Assembly: GCA_013399895.1 (NCBI GenBank)
Contig: VXBA01000317.1
Coordinates: 1,031,539 to 1,095,538 of the forward strand
Direction of reading: 5' to 3'
Length of the DNA: 64,000 nucleotides
DNA from: Serilophus lunatus
Taxonomy: Eukaryota > Chordata > Aves > Passeriformes > Eurylaimidae
In this document: positions 39,507 to 52,528 of the stretch, piece after piece
Layout of the letters: each line of letters opens with the position of its first letter
Position numbering within the stretch: position 1 is the first letter of the stretch
The notes under the pieces: generated by a model
What the model was told of the DNA's origin: nothing
The model's input: the letters and a program-made list of their open reading frames with translations, nothing else
Database searches by the model: none
Position numbers and translations under genes: made by a program

Positions 39507-41715
39507 GCCCTGCCAGCCCCAAAACCTCTCCGGGAGCCGAGCCAGAGGAGATCAGGATGATGAGGAAGCCCTCGCTGTGGGGCAGAGGAGGGGTGCTGGT
39601 CCCCTCGGGACCCTCCGTGGGTGGAGGCAGCACCCAAGCCGGTGCTGTCAGTGGTGCTGCCCAGGAATGAAACCTGAAGCCTTGAGGCTCTTTATTTTTT
39701 TAAATTTTAACAATTTTTAGTTTCTTGGCCATTTTGTTTTCCTGGCCGTGAGTGTGGCCCAGCCACGCTCTCCTGGTGGAGCCTTTGGCCAAGCCTGAGG
39801 CACCATCACGGTGTGGTAAGAGCAGAGAGCAGCCCTGGTCCTTCCAGAAGGGTCCCCCTGGCACAGCTGGGGAAGCTGCTTTGGGGGGCACCCCACGACC
39901 TGGTCACACAGATGGACGTTGTGCCAGTGCCTGGCACACCCTGACTTATCCTTGTGTCCCAGCCTTACAGAGCAGCCTCGAGGGGGTCCTGCTGCCAAAG
40001 CACAAAGCCCCTCCTCACCCCAGTGCTTTCACAGCCTGGCCCTGTGGAAGGTTTTCCACCTTATCCTAAATCCATTCATTAAAGGAATGTGGTTTGTTTT
40101 AAATGGGGAGGAATGTCCCATAAACAGCCCACATGTGATTTTCATGGCCACAAGGCAGAGGTATGTGACTGCTCTCATCAACCTGGACTGCCTGTGATGC
40201 TGCACCAGCTTCGTTTCCCTGTTCTGACAATCATGATCTTGGAAGAGATTGGCCAAAAGCTACACCTTTGCCTTAAAATCACCATGGGCACTTCATAGAC
40301 TGGAGCCCAAGGCCTTTGTTCTCCTAAGAATCTTCATCCTGAATGTGCCAAACCAGCAGACAAACCAAAAAGGCTGAAGGGAACAGTGGGGACATGGGGA
40401 GGGTGTTACACCAGAGCCTCACTGGAGAGCAGTGGAGTGTTGTTTGTCAGCACATGGGGTTGATCTGTCTGCAGGAGAGAAGGAACAGTCCCCTTCTTTA
40501 ACAAAGCAATACTGCCAGGTTGGGCAGGAACAAAGCAGTTGGCTTTTAAAAAAAGATTCAATATCAGATATATTTGTTAGATTTTTTTTAAGAGATCTAT
40601 ATATTTTTAACGTTGTCCTCCTCACCTTTCCCCCAATCCCATGAGGGTGGGCAATGCTGGAGGGGCTGGGTGGTCCTGCTCCATCAGCAGATCCTGCCCT
40701 GCAGTCCCATTGCTCTCCATACCTGTGCTTGTGGGATCTGCTGGCTGTAAAGTAAGCTGAAAAGGTTGTATTACTGAAAAAGTACTTAAAAAATTCATCA
40801 GTGTACTTGGCATGAGGGAGCAGGTGGCATTTACAAACCAGAGGCCAAAGTGTGGTCCTTAAAAGTAATCTTGTGCTGCAGCTACTGATAAAGTTGGCAG
40901 TGGGACATCTGGGCTGTGGTGCTGAGCAGCAGCTTCTCTGCAGCCTCAGGATGTGCCTGTGTGTTTTGGGCTAGGCATGAGCTGCCTCAGTGGCTGTAGT
41001 AGGAGCCTGAATATCTGGTTGGGTGGGTAAAAGCATTTTAACTCCTTCCTGACCACTGCCCAGTGCTGTGTGACTGGTGCTGTGCTTGGGGGAGAAGCTG
41101 TTGGCCCCTTGGTTAGGGACAGGTTTGGGAGAAAAGTCTCCAGCTCCAGTTATGAGATGGTTTAGCAGAGCAGGGTCAGATGACACCCTTAAAGGATCTG
41201 CACCTCGTCTCATCCAGAGGGAAGCATCTCCAAAGGGTTTGGGAGATCTGCTGCCATCACTCCCCATCCCTGGCAGGGTGTTCAGCAGCTGGATCACTCC
41301 TCATCCTGCCTTGGCTTTGTCACCAAAGGATCACTTAAAATATTTCCCTTTCTTGAGTGTCTTTGGAGCCCTTGTGCCTGAGGGGCTGCCAAGGGCCAAG
41401 CAGGGTTGTTCCTGCAGGATGTGCCAATGGACATTTCACTTATGGGAGCACCCTCAAGACATGGCCCTGGTTCCTCTCTGCTCCCTCTCTGTTTCCTCTC
41501 ATCCCCTCCTGGCTTCTTGCAGAGAATTGAATGTGGAGCCTTTAAAAGTATTTTTGTTGCAGAGTATATTTTGCATTTGCTGTAATAGAGATTATAACGA
41601 CTCTGTGCACCTTTTGATTTCTGAGTTCAGGTTGCTGCTTGTAATAACCAACTCTCGTTATACCCAAGTTGTAATTAATATGTCTGATGTACAATTAAAA
41701 AGTCAGTCTTGTTTT
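39507..41715 (+). other. PHF19: Probable PHF19 3' UTR
   Basis: No coding sequence follows the stop at 39504-39506 for over 3.8 kb on either strand. No AATAAA is obvious. ATTAAA occurs at 40076 and at 41694, the latter followed by a T-rich run that could be a downstream element. The end point is inferred. Confidence 0.4.
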
Positions 41716-42502
41716 TTTTTAACATCACTGTTTTTTTGTAGTGTGAGGATTATTGAGTTTGAGTACTGGGGCTCAGTCTGTGCTCCTGGGGAAATGCCCA
41801 GTGCCCACCATGGTGCAACTGGGTCGTGTTCTGTGCCAGGTGAGGTGTGTCCTCACCTGTGAGGTGCTGCTGGGAAGCACAAAAACAGGAGAAGGATGTG
41901 AAAGGGTGAAGTAGGGTTTGTGTGGAAATAGTGGGGGACAGGGACACCCCTTGCAGGGATGGGTTTTGTAGAGAGGGGCTGCCTTCACTCAGTCCTCCTG
42001 ACTGGTGAGGTCCCAAATGGCCTCATCCACTTAATTTTAGCCTAAAACTGGCACATTGTACACACAGCTCTAACAGGGCTTAGCTTTGGGTCTGGTGCAG
42101 ACCTGGCCTGGGGGTGCTGATGCTGGCTTCCATGCTTCATTCATTTTTGCCAGACAAGGGGCTTTGTTGGCGCCCTGTTTCTTTGCATTTAGCACTGTCA
42201 AGTTTCCTGCTTTCCAAGCTCAGACCATGTTCCCCTTTGGCTTCTCTTTCCTCCCCCTCTGAACCTTCCCTGTGTTACCCCTGATGGCTGATGGAGCCAC
42301 ACAAACCTGTGGGCACAGCTCCCAGTGCCTGCAAAACGCCCTGGACCTCTTCTCCAGGGGCTTAGGATAAGCCAGGAGGGAGCAACCATCAGCATCGAGC
42401 TGGAGAGAGTCACTGAAAGCCCAGGACAGGCACTTCCTCCTGCCCAGCTCACTAGGGACACTGTGACCACACCTGAGCCTGCCCAGGTAAGAAACGCTGC
42501 TG

Positions 42503-42508
42503 TTTATT
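42503..42508 (-). terminator. CUTAL: Possible poly(A) signal of CUTAL
   Basis: TTTATT on the plus strand is AATAAA on the minus strand, about 855 bases beyond the CUTAL stop codon. It is the first such hexamer noticed downstream. Use is inferred. Confidence 0.3.
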
Positions 42509-42710
42509 CCCTTTCCATTCACATAAATATTCCCTACTGTTCTATAACTTACATCCCATTAAACCATTAATATGAGCATCTTTTTACGAGGTTAAAATTG
42601 GCCCAGGCAGAAAGCCACTGTCCAGGTGGGGGGAGGGGACGCAGGGTTGGGGCAATATCCTGGTCCTGGTGGCACTTGGGTTCCCTGAACCAGCTGGGGA
42701 TGTTGCCAAG

Positions 42711-42770
42711 CTCATCCCAGCTCTCCCCAGCTCATCCCAGCTCTCCCCAGCTCATCCCGGCTCTCCGTGG
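42711..42770. repeat. 20-base tandem repeat, three units
   Basis: Three units of CTCATCCCAGCTCTCCCCAG, the third more diverged, in exact 20-base register. They lie in the probable CUTAL 3' UTR, near the end of the minus-strand transcript. Confidence 0.85.
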
Positions 42771-43362
42771 CTCCGTGGCAGGGCAGGGTCACACGTGTGC
42801 TGCTTGCGGCGCTTGGTAAATCTTTGAGGCATCTGCTCAAGTTTGCTGCTTCCTTGGATTTTGTAAGACTCCCGCAGCACGTTTCCTGACAGCAGGAGAG
42901 GGCGGGAGCCGGCACGTCCCAGGGTGCCCGGCCACATCCTGCTGCCTCCGGGCTGCGGAGCAGGAGGCAGAGCGGGGCAGGACCGCCGCTGTAGGGGAGC
43001 AGGGGGACCAGGCAGGGTTCAGGCACTGGCTGTGGGGACACATGGAACTGGAGGGGCTGCCAAGCCACGGCTCCCTGCTGGAATTCGCTGCTGGCAGCCT
43101 GGAACAGCTCCCAAATGCTGCAGAGTCCTGACACGAGCATCCCTGTGTATCCCCATCCACAGCGCTGCAGGCAGCCCTTCCTCACTCCAGTCTGCACCAG
43201 CTCCAGGATGCTCCGTGCACCCTGGGCAGGGATGTTTCCAGTGCAAACAAAATTCCCAATCCCAAACTTCTGTGTTATATAGCAAGCCCGAGAAGAAATA
43301 AGCTGCCTCCTGCGTGGCTCAGCAGGGTTCACTCCTCAAAAGTGAGGAGCACTTTGCACTGC

Positions 43363-46300
43363 TCAGTCCCGTGGGACGTTTTCCTCTATCAATTTGAGGT
43401 ATAGAGGGTTTCCTTGGTCAATAGGCAGGCTGATGATTTCGGGGATTTCAAAGGGATGGATGGATCTAAAGTGGAAACAGCCGCAGAAGAGCAGCGTCAG
43501 CAACAGCCCCGCTCTGCTCCCGGCGCAGGAAGCTGAGCCCTCCACTCCCAGCTCTGCCCCACACTCCCCACGGACTTCAAAGCATCCACATCTTCTTTTT
43601 GCCATGTGGGAATTTTGCTTTGAGTCTGAGGCCTGGCCCAAAGCTGGCTGTGCTCACCCCTCGATGCATGGGGAGGGCAGGAAATCCTGCCAAGAGGCTG
43701 CCAGGGAATAACCCGTGTGAGGAGAAGGAGAATCCCTCCTCATATCCAGCGTGGAGGGGCTGGTAGGAGCCAAACAGCTGATATCTCAGCCAACCTTTTC
43801 CTTTTTGCTGATGCCATCTCTGGGTCTTTCTGGCTCACAGGTACAGCAGGAGCATTTAACCCACCCTGAGTGGAAAAGGGCTCAAGGAACTCCCAAAGCC
43901 TGAGCAGGAGATGACAGCCTACCTTGGACTGGATACCCAGTGCTCCCACGGAGCCAGAGCCTCACCTGACGTAGTTGGACAATTGACCAATTTTGGATGT
44001 CCTTGTTTTCACTAACTGTGGAGAGTAAAAGAACCAAAACAGAACCCAAGGAAGATGTGAAGGGGACAGAGTGATCCTGTACCTGCAGTTCCACTGCTCC
44101 CAGTGGCACGACAGGAGCCCTTCCTGGGCTCTTCCCTGGGGATGAGCCAGGCTGCCACTCCCAGCTGTCACTGCCATGCTCACAGACTGGTATTTGAGGT
44201 CCCTGGGTACCATCCCAAACCTTGGGCAGGTTGGTGCCACCTTCCCCAAACCTCTCTGCAGCCCCTTTCACCTGGGGCCATGGGGATTTTGTGATGTAGG
44301 GAATGTTCACTTACCAGCAGTATTTCAGTGGATTCCTCCAGTTCCCCTTTCCAGAAATACCTGGATTTAAAAGAAAAGCAGCATTAGCAAATGCAGCTCT
44401 GGCTACAGCCATGCCAATCCCTCCAGGGGTTATTTTCCCTGCTTGGTGCTTTCTGCACATGGCCATTTCTTTACAAAATGGCTCATTAAGCATTGCTGGC
44501 CCCAAAATTCTTGAGCACATGACTGAGCACCCTGGATTTATGGACCAGAGCCTCTTTGGCTGTGCCAGGCTCCAGAGAGCTGCCCAGGGAAAATGGCAGG
44601 GCAGATTTGCTGGAACTGGAGTGTCCAGGGAGGGCTGTGATGGTGGCCCCACTCTGGGCAGGTGCCAGCAGGGATTGTGGCTTGGGAGGCAGAGCACAGC
44701 AATACTCCACTTTCTTCCTCTCTTTCCCTGCAGGAGAGGAGATGTACTTCTCATGAGTCAGACATGACCTTTCAAAGCATTTATGCTGCCAGAAGACCAG
44801 GGTGATTTCCTCTGTGTGCTGGGTTCCTGTGTGAGGAGGACTCAGAGGCATTGCAGTGTGTCCTGAGCGGGGCATGAAGCAGAAACCAGCTGGAGCAGCC
44901 ACGGCTGTGCAGGAGCAACTCTGCTCCAGCTGTTGAGGCTTGTAGGGAATGAAGGATAAGGGGAAGAAGGATGTTATTGGGTTTGCCCTCTTTCAGCAGC
45001 CTCAGCTGGGCTATGGGTGAGCCTGGGAAGGGCACTGTGGGATCCTCTCCTGTGGGAAGGCTGAGGTGGGATCTGCTCCCCTCTCCTGGCCAGGGTGTTT
45101 CTATGAGGAAAAAGCCATTTTGGGGCTTTGCTATTTAACCTCTCTAACAAGTGCAATCCCTTTGCACGGACAGCTGAGGACACCTGCACAGCAGGTTGTG
45201 TTTCAAGGTCAAAGACACTATTCTTCCTTCCTAAAAGGGCTGCTTAATATTGTGAAATCTTTCTCTAGCCTCTATCTTGGCTTCTTTTTTACAGCCTCTA
45301 GTAGCAGGCACCATGTCCTCAGAACCACAAATCCTAAATTGCTGGATCTCCATGTAGCCAAGTAACCAACAAATAAATGGTCCCCACGGGCAGTCAGAGC
45401 ATCTGCACTCCTTAATAGGCTTAGGGCATGGTGAGGCTTATCTGCACCATCTGCAACAACAAACAGATCCAGCAGCCTTCTGGAAACTGCTTCTTCTCCC
45501 TGGGGCCATGAGGTGTCCACGTCCTCCTCCCCTCCCTGGAGAGCCCAGGTTTGCCTCCTCCGTTGTGGAATATTCAGCCCAACTTACAAGGCCGAGCTCT
45601 TGGGCAGGATGTTCACGTGGGCAGCCAGTTTCTTATCCATGATGGCCCTGGGGGAGACAGGAGGGGAGTCAGTGCCAGCCTCACCCCCAGCCATGGGGAC
45701 ATTCCCTCGTGCTGCCCAGGACTGACACCAAGAGTTTTCACATTGGAGACGTGGAATTTGGAGTTACTTATTGCCCTGAGAAAACAAAGGTGATCTTCAG
45801 CTGGAGCTGCTTCAGCTCAGGCCCTCCTGGCAGTGCTCTGGGACCCTCCCTGCCATCCCTGGGACCCTCCCTGCCACCCCCCTGTGCTGAGGAGGAAGGT
45901 TGCGTGTTGCTCCTGGCCTGGACAGTGCAAGAACCCTGCCCAGTGTCATCCCCCCTGGCCGTGGGGACACCAGGGCAGGGACTGGGCTGGACAGGAAGGG
46001 GTTTGTCTCCCACTCATGTATTTACACTGTCAAACTGTGCCTCTTCCTTGCACAGCAGCCTCAATGTGGATCTTGTTAAATTAACAACATCAAGCTTTTT
46101 CTACCCAAAATGTCCTAGAAATCTGAAGCCCAAACAAATTCCTTCCCTCAGGCTGCCTCTGTTAGTTGTGGGCTGGTTTGTTATTGCAGAGCTGCCTGGC
46201 TCTGCCAGAAGTGATGTTTAAGTGATTAGAGAGTACCGAAGCAATCTCAGGGTGGATTTTTAGAAGAAAGGGGCAAATGATGTGTTTTGTGACCACAGCA

Positions 46301-48921
46301 ATGTCTGGCCCTTCTAATGAAGCTGCAGCCTCAGCCCTTGCAGGGAACTGCACCAGTGACCTCACCTTTGGGTTTCTTTAACACTGACCTCCCTGGGCAC
46401 TACTTTGTACCAAGGGCTTTGGCAATGCAACCATTTAACTTCTAGGTGACCTTGAACTTCAGAGGAGGCAGGAATTGTACAGGAGGGCTCAATTCAACAA
46501 CCTGCAAAAGTTAACTCTTTGTGAGCTGAAGAATTTAACCCACTCTAATTATTAAACTACTGCTCCAATTCTAAACTCTTTCCAGATTGTTTTTGGCTCA
46601 GAGCAAGTAAAAAATTTCCTTACATCCTTACATCCAAGGTGTGGTACAACCTGGAGAAGCCTACAAGTAAACTGTAAGGAACTCTTTGCTGGGAGGAAAG
46701 CAGCCCTTCCCAATGATCCTACAACATCTTGCCACTCCAGAACCAGTGCCTGGACCCGGATAACTCCTGGAATAGCATTTCATGTTTAAAGAGAAAGGGT
46801 ATGGACGTGGACTGGTGGCTCAGGGGACCATGGCTGGAGAGGAGAGTATCCAAGGAGGCTCAGGGTTGTTTGCTCTCACCATGTGTAGGCACTTAATGCT
46901 TGTGGAGCATCTTGAGTTAATCTTTAGACCAACAAACTGCAGCAGCACGAGCAGAGACACCCCTGCTGTGACTGTCATGTCACACATGGCACAAATCATT
47001 TTGGTTTTGCTGCCTGCAACTTGCAAATCCCTTTAGCACAGGAACCTTTTGCTTTGGGTGCTCTGTCCCAATAGACTGAGATCCTAACTGAGATCCTGAA
47101 CTTTGTTCTAGCAAGCTGAGAAGGAACAAGGGGCCACCATGGGAATGGGAAACATTATAAGAAGCTAAATGTGATCTGTGGAAAACATCTGCATAATACA
47201 TGATAGCTTTGGGTTGGGCACTTAATGTGTGTTTCTTTGTCCCTGCCTCACAATAGACTCTGAATTGACAGAGATTAAATATTAATAAGCAGAAAAGCAA
47301 AGAAAATGATATGCACAGATCTGAGGCAGCAGTGGGGGCTGAGAGGCTGCTCTGGTGTTGGGCAAGTTGTGTGAGGAAAAGTGGCCACAACATCCACCCA
47401 AGGGGGTCAACTCCTGCCCGGCAGGCACAGGGGAGAGGCAGGAAGGCCTTCAGATGCTGAACTGTCTCTGCAGCTATTCTGCTTTCACAAAACTGGAACC
47501 CCTTTTCTTTAAAACCAGTAGAAAATTTCCTTGCAGACTGATCCACCAGGGTGAGTGCTGCACTGAGCAAGGGAAGAATAAACACCACAGCACAGGAAAA
47601 AGGTGTGTGGGAAAATGAGTGTAGGAGCCCTGTGTCATCCCCTACAAGCATCCATCCAAATTCTAGAACAAAGGAATAATTACTCCGCCAGTAAAACCAC
47701 AAACAAAGTACAAATATCTCAGCAATGGGGAGTGATTATTTCCTCTCCCTTCCCTGCAAGATGAGGAACAAAGGGTGGAAAATATTTGCAAAGCTGGTTT
47801 TTTCAGGAACTGAGGCTCTTTTCACCAGCCATGCACAGTTACTCCTTTTTTAAGATGACGTCGAGCAGTGCAGACATAATTCTATTTGAATTTCTTAATA
47901 CAGTTGCAGTATTTAAGGTGATACAAAATCCCTTTCAGGAGCCTGTCAGTTCCTGAACGACTGTTTGGGAGCACTTTACAGGAGATGGAGGGTTTTTGGC
48001 AAGCAGCAGGGAAAACAGCACAGGAGGTGTTGCAGGAAACTTCATGGTCCATCATAAACACTTCCCCAGTCAACACAGGTTCAGTTCTTTGAACAAACCA
48101 TCTATTGAGTCAGGGACTGACAGATGTGTGAAAAAAAACCTGCATGCTAAGTATCTCATATATTAAAACAGGGAAGAAACTGAGGTAAAGTCCTTGTTCC
48201 CTGAAATTTCTGGTGAGCAGAGAAGCAGAAAAACTGTGGCAGATCAGAGAACACGGGACTGGGTCTTAATCCACCCGAGGACCTAGAGATTCAGGGCCAT
48301 GGCTTGAAAATGAGAGGCAGTGGAATAAATTGGGAATTGGCTTGATGTTATCACGGCATTGACTTCAGAGGCAACTGTCAGCTCCCTTTGAGACAACAGC
48401 TTTTGGTCAGGGGGTTTGTGACACAGAGCGTCAGAGAAAAGGAGCATGGCTTGGCTATCATGGAATCCCAGACTGGTTTGGGTTGAAAGGAACCTTCAAG
48501 CTCATCTCATTCCACGTCCCACTATCCCAGGTTGCTCCAACCTGGCCTTGGACACTTCCAGGGATGGGGCAGCCACAGCTTCTCTGGGCACCCTGTGCCA
48601 GAGCCTCCCCTCCCTAAAGCACTCAGAGGTACAGATCCTCTCTAGGGACCAGGCAAAGCTTTATCCCACAAGAAGCTGCTTTGGAGCCATCCACAGGGAA
48701 GCCCCTGGGTACCTTGCGATGTCCTTGGCGATGTCCTCGTTGAGGCAGTTGATGAAGGCCATGGAGTGGCTCCCTGGGATGTAGCTGCCGGTGACGGCCG
48801 AGTGGAGCTGCAGAGCCAGAGCCCTGAGCACAGGGTACATCAGCACCGACAGCACCAGCACCTCGGGGAGAACACCAGAGAGGACGGGAGGGAACCTCGG
48901 CATGTGGGGGAAACTCAGCAT
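43363..48921 (-). CDS. CUTAL: CutA-like protein (five exons, minus strand)
   Basis: CutA proteins are small trimers first described in bacterial divalent-cation tolerance. Exons in transcript order: 48921-48713, 45647-45588, 44360-44315, 44015-43966, 43465-43363. These give 155 residues, with GT-AG introns and every phase consistent. The start ATG directly follows an in-frame TAA; a second Met at residue 7 is possible. There is a hydrophobic N-terminus (about 12-40), then the CutA core: GSHSMAFINCLNEDIAKDIA, KKLAAHVNILP, YFWKGELEESTEILLLVKT, SIHPFEIPEIISLPIDQGNP. The family pattern HPYE is HPFE here, and the usual AAC-V cysteine is His80. Human CUTA has a similar hydrophobic N-terminus. As I recall it, the human counterpart near PSMD5 is a pseudogene (CUTALP). 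The small exons are easily missed. Intron 1 (45648-48712) is 3 kb and holds the CR1 at 48456 downstream of exon 1. The gene name is inferred from synteny. Confidence 0.88.
45840..45881. repeat. 21-base direct duplication in a CUTAL intron
   Basis: Two adjacent copies of a unit containing GGGACCCTCCCTGCCA. Nothing else is recognised in the surrounding intron. Confidence 0.8.
48456..48632 (-). mobile_element. CR1 LINE 3'-end fragment, minus orientation
   Basis: Reads through the typical reverse-complement CR1 terminus: ATCATGGAATCCCAGACTGG, TTTGGGTTGAAAGGAACCTT, CTATCCCAGGTTGCTCCAAC, CTGGCCTTGGACACTTCCAG, GGGATGGGGCAGCCACAGCT, TCTCTGGGCACCCTGTGCCAG. This is the best-preserved CR1 in the window. 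It lies just inside CUTAL intron 1, in the same orientation as the gene. Confidence 0.92.
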
Positions 48922-51146
48922 TTACATCATCCCCGGCTCGGACATTTCCAGGCTGCTTCCAACCCAGTGTCATTTTGCTCGTAGGGGGATTCATTCCCCT
49001 CCAAAGGGACCAATCCTGGGCTGTGCCAAGCACTCAGGGCAGGAGAGGGGCAATTTTGAGGCTGCAGCAGCCCAGAGGTGCCCAGACCTTGGCTGTGGGA
49101 TGTCACCCCCGGACTAACGGGGGTTACAGACTCCCCCACATGGCTCAGCAGCCAGGACTGGTTTTCCAAAGAAGAATAAATACATATTTCTATGCAAAAA
49201 GGAACAAAAAAGGGAAAGGCTTCCACACCAAGCACATTTTTCCTGCTCAGGACACATCCTGCAGCCCTCCTTTAGCCATGTGCCAAGGCTGAGGAATGTC
49301 CATCTCTCTGGGAAATGGAGGGGCAGGGCCCTCTGCCTTCCTGGGGATGTGGAAAGAAGAGCAGTATGTCAAGTAGAGGCAGGGATTTGTCCATAGGAAA
49401 GAGATTTGGGCTGGAGCCTGGACCAGAGCCCCTACATGTGCACCTGGAGAACTTTCACCCTGCCTTGTCATTCCAGGATGATTATTCTCCTCTGTCATAT
49501 CTGCTGTGCAGCCCACCCAGGCTATAATACAGCCTCACACAGCCTGTAAGGGAAAGCAGGACTTCAAGGCAGGTTTAAAGTTCATTTTGTCCTAATGATC
49601 TGACAGTAACAGTGACATGGGATCCTTTCAGGCACAGAAATCCTGATGGCCACAGCCCAGGTCTGTAGGGCTGCACAAACAGCAGTGCTGTGCCCCTGGC
49701 CTGGCAGTGCAGCAGCAACAAGTGGGTTTTGCTGTACATTAGCTGTGATTGCTGGCAAGCCCCTTCGCTGCTGCTTGTGCTCACATGCCATAAACAGCCT
49801 CATAAAAATATATAATTATCTCAGCAGGGATGCTGCTGGAACGGGAGGTGAATGTGGAGGGCTGAGGACCAGCCAAGGGATGGGGCCGTGCTGGGCTGCA
49901 GCACTCACAGGGTCTCACAGCTGCTCTTCCCTTTGTCTTTTGTCTTCTTTTTCACATAAACAGCATCTGGCCCTGGTTCAGCTACAGTGATTGAAAAATG
50001 CTCATAAGACTAAGAATATATTCCTTTTCCCCCCTTATTTCCACCCTCCTTTGTCCTCTGAAAAACCTCCCATTACAATGTCAATTTTTTTTAAAAAAAG
50101 ATTGAATTAAAACCCTCTCTTGTCACCACAAAGCCAGGAGCTCCTTTCCATTTGGAAAATGACTGACGTGTTCTATTGCTTGTCTCCTCTTTTCCAATCC
50201 ATTTGAGGAAATATTCTTTGTTATCACAAGGTTTCTCATAACAATTTTAGAGCTCCTTTGGTGCTTTTTTTCCACACTAAGCCATTTAACAAATATTATA
50301 CAACAAATCCCAGGAGCTGCTCAGAGAGTTACAAGCCAGAGATATGCTGGTGCACCTATTTTTCCAGATTAAAATGTAATCATGCTTCTTGCTCAGGAAA
50401 AAAAATCCAACCTGCTCAGCCCGGTGATCATTAATCTTCTTGGAAGATGTAGATACATGTGGTGAGGAAATCATTTGTGATTAAATATTAGTACAAAATG
50501 AACACCTTTTTTTTTGGTGGGGTGTTTCCCTCCTTTTTATTTCTGAAAAGAAAGATAAAAGACCTCTCCCCACCTTTTTTTCTTTCCACAATAATTGTAT
50601 TTGCTAAGGGATGGTGGAAAAGAGGAGTGAAACTTCAGGATTCCTGCTGATAAACCAAACAAACTCGTGATTGCCAAAATATCGAACAAAACTGAAAACA
50701 CCTCTGTGAGATTTTAAGCACTTCACTGAAAAAAACTGAGCAGCAAAATGACAGCTGAGTTCACAGAGACTCTGATTTCTGCAACACTTGTTTTGGCTTT
50801 GGTGAACTAAACCCAGCGTCAGGATTTAGAATCACCGTGTCAGAAGTTTTTGCCTACTTTTGATCCTGTCGAAGAAACCCCACCAAACAACCCCACCCAA
50901 ACACAACTCGTGGCAATGCTGAGTTTACCCTGAGCTTCCTCAGCTCCAGTGGGAAAAAACCCCCCAAAGTCAGAAATTTCCTCTGCTTTCATCAGACTCA
51001 GGGAGTACATTCCTGCTGCGTGATGGATTTGTGCACAGGTTGCCTTAGAAAGGCACGGACGGGTATTCCCACGGTTGGTGTGGGTCCACCCGTGTCTTCC
51101 CAACCCCATCCTCATCCCCATCCCAGTGCCAGAGGCTCCCACTTAC

Positions 51147-51240
51147 CAGCAGCAAAGTGCCCCGGCCTGGCCGGGGCCAGCCCTGGGCAGGGGATGGCAA
51201 AGGGCAGCGCTGCCTCAGCCCCTCCATCTCAGTCCCCTCC
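51147..51240 (-). other. CUTAL: Possible 5' exon of CUTAL (donor at 51146)
   Basis: On the minus strand GCTGCTG is followed by GTAAGT, a strong donor, at the end of a GC-rich segment between CUTAL and PSMD5. If it splices to CUTAL exon 1 it would be mostly 5' UTR. An ATG at 51227-51225 would then be upstream of the main start. No acceptor was confirmed. The left limit is the donor and the right limit is arbitrary. Confidence 0.3.
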
Positions 51241-51401
51241 GTCCCTCCACCTGCTCTGCCCGAGCTGGGAATGCTGCCCGAAGGAGAATTAACTCCTCCT
51301 CCTCCTCTTCTTCTTCCTCCCCGCCTGGTGCCCGCCTGCCTGCCCGGCGTGGGGCTGGGCACAGGGGACAGCAGTGTCCCCTCCTGCCTCCCCGTCCTCC
51401 C

Positions 51402-51451
51402 TGGGGGGGGGGGGGNNNNNNNCCCCGGCCGCCCAGGGGGGGGGGGGGACA
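51402..51451. other. Small assembly gap flanked by G-runs
   Basis: Seven N (51416-51422) sit between two runs of 13 or so G, with CCCCGGCCGCCC between the gap and the second run. G-runs of this kind often stall sequencing and could form quadruplexes, so the gap size is doubtful. Confidence 0.95.
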
Positions 51452-52366
51452 CACTGTCCCAAACTGGGGGCTGACAAACATCGAATTATCCAACTCCTGG
51501 GGAAACCTCTGCCCCCCAGCACTGGGGACCTCCCAGTTCCATCCCAGCTGATCGCTCTTGCTGTGATTTTCTCATCTCTCAACCAGTCGTTTCCCTCAGA
51601 TTTAATGTTGCCAGGGCTCTGTGCTCCTTGGATAGAAAGCAAGGCAGCTGCCGAGTCCTCAGGGGGTGGTTGTGCCCAAAAACCTCCGTGAGGAGGAACC
51701 GAGCCCCGCCTGCTCTCACACCGGAATTTTATTGTGTTGTTGCCACAACTTTATTAGGTGACTCTCAGCTCCCACAAACTGTGTGGGGAATATATCCCAG
51801 CCTGGATTTAGATTGAACCTGCCCCTCCGTGCGCTGGAAAATGCCTCCTCCACCTTGGAGGGCTCGGGAGGTGGGAAATACCCCCGCGCTCTGCAGTGCT
51901 TAATTATTTGCCTCACTTAATTGCCCAAGGGTTGAAAAATCCACGTTTTCTGCAGCTGGTGTGAAGAAAATCCCGAGTTTTCTTGTCCCCATGGCTGAGG
52001 GGGGGGCCCGGCTCTGCACCCCCTGCCCGCCCCGTCACGATTTGAGGTTTCCTTAAAATCAAGCGCCCCAAGGGGTAAAAAGTTTCATCTTTTATGCAGT
52101 AGAATTTACATGACTCCGCCTACCTCGCACGTACTTATTTTTGTGATGGAATCTCCAAACACTACGTTCTTTATTGAGCAACGTGTGTTGTAGGCGTTCT
52201 CTGTCGACCCCAGTTTAACAAAAGGTGACAAAATTCAGCTTGAAGACTCCAGATGCGGGGCGGGGGGGGGGGGGCGGAATGTTCTCCAGTTCTCCATAGC
52301 CCAGGGAGCTGCCGGGCTGGCTGGGGACGAACATCGGGACGGGCCCGATTCTTGGGATCCGCAATT

Positions 52367-52406
52367 CCCGATTTGATCCCGATTTGATCCCGATTTGATC
52401 CCGATT
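52367..52406 (+). repeat. 11-base tandem repeat in the PSMD5 promoter
   Basis: Three full copies of CCCGATTTGAT and a partial fourth, identical except at the ends, about 230 bases upstream of the PSMD5 start codon. Confidence 0.9.
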
Positions 52407-52528
52407 TTCCCAAAACGCGGCGGCCCCGCTCAGGGCCCTCAGCGGGACCACGCCCCCTCTGGCCCCGCCAGCCAATAGGAAGGCGCCAAGGGGGGGCTTT
52501 GTTTACATCCCCTCAGACGCGAATGGCG

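Larger units (their letters stand above)
48930..52240. other. Spacer between CUTAL coding start and PSMD5 promoter
   Basis: No coding gene recognised. GC content rises from about 51.1 kb. It probably contains the CUTAL 5' UTR exon(s) and promoter. The sequence is AT-rich around 49.9-50.8 kb. A small gap lies at 51416. Confidence 0.5.

Noticed and set aside
48623..49033. Alternative minus-strand frame over CUTAL exon 1
   Set aside because: Does not contain the CutA motif. The 48921 frame continues in phase into the next four exons.
51045..51551. Possible protein-coding gene around the 7-N gap
   Set aside because: Frames are broken by G-runs and unknown bases and are low complexity. Only the donor at 51146 seemed worth recording.
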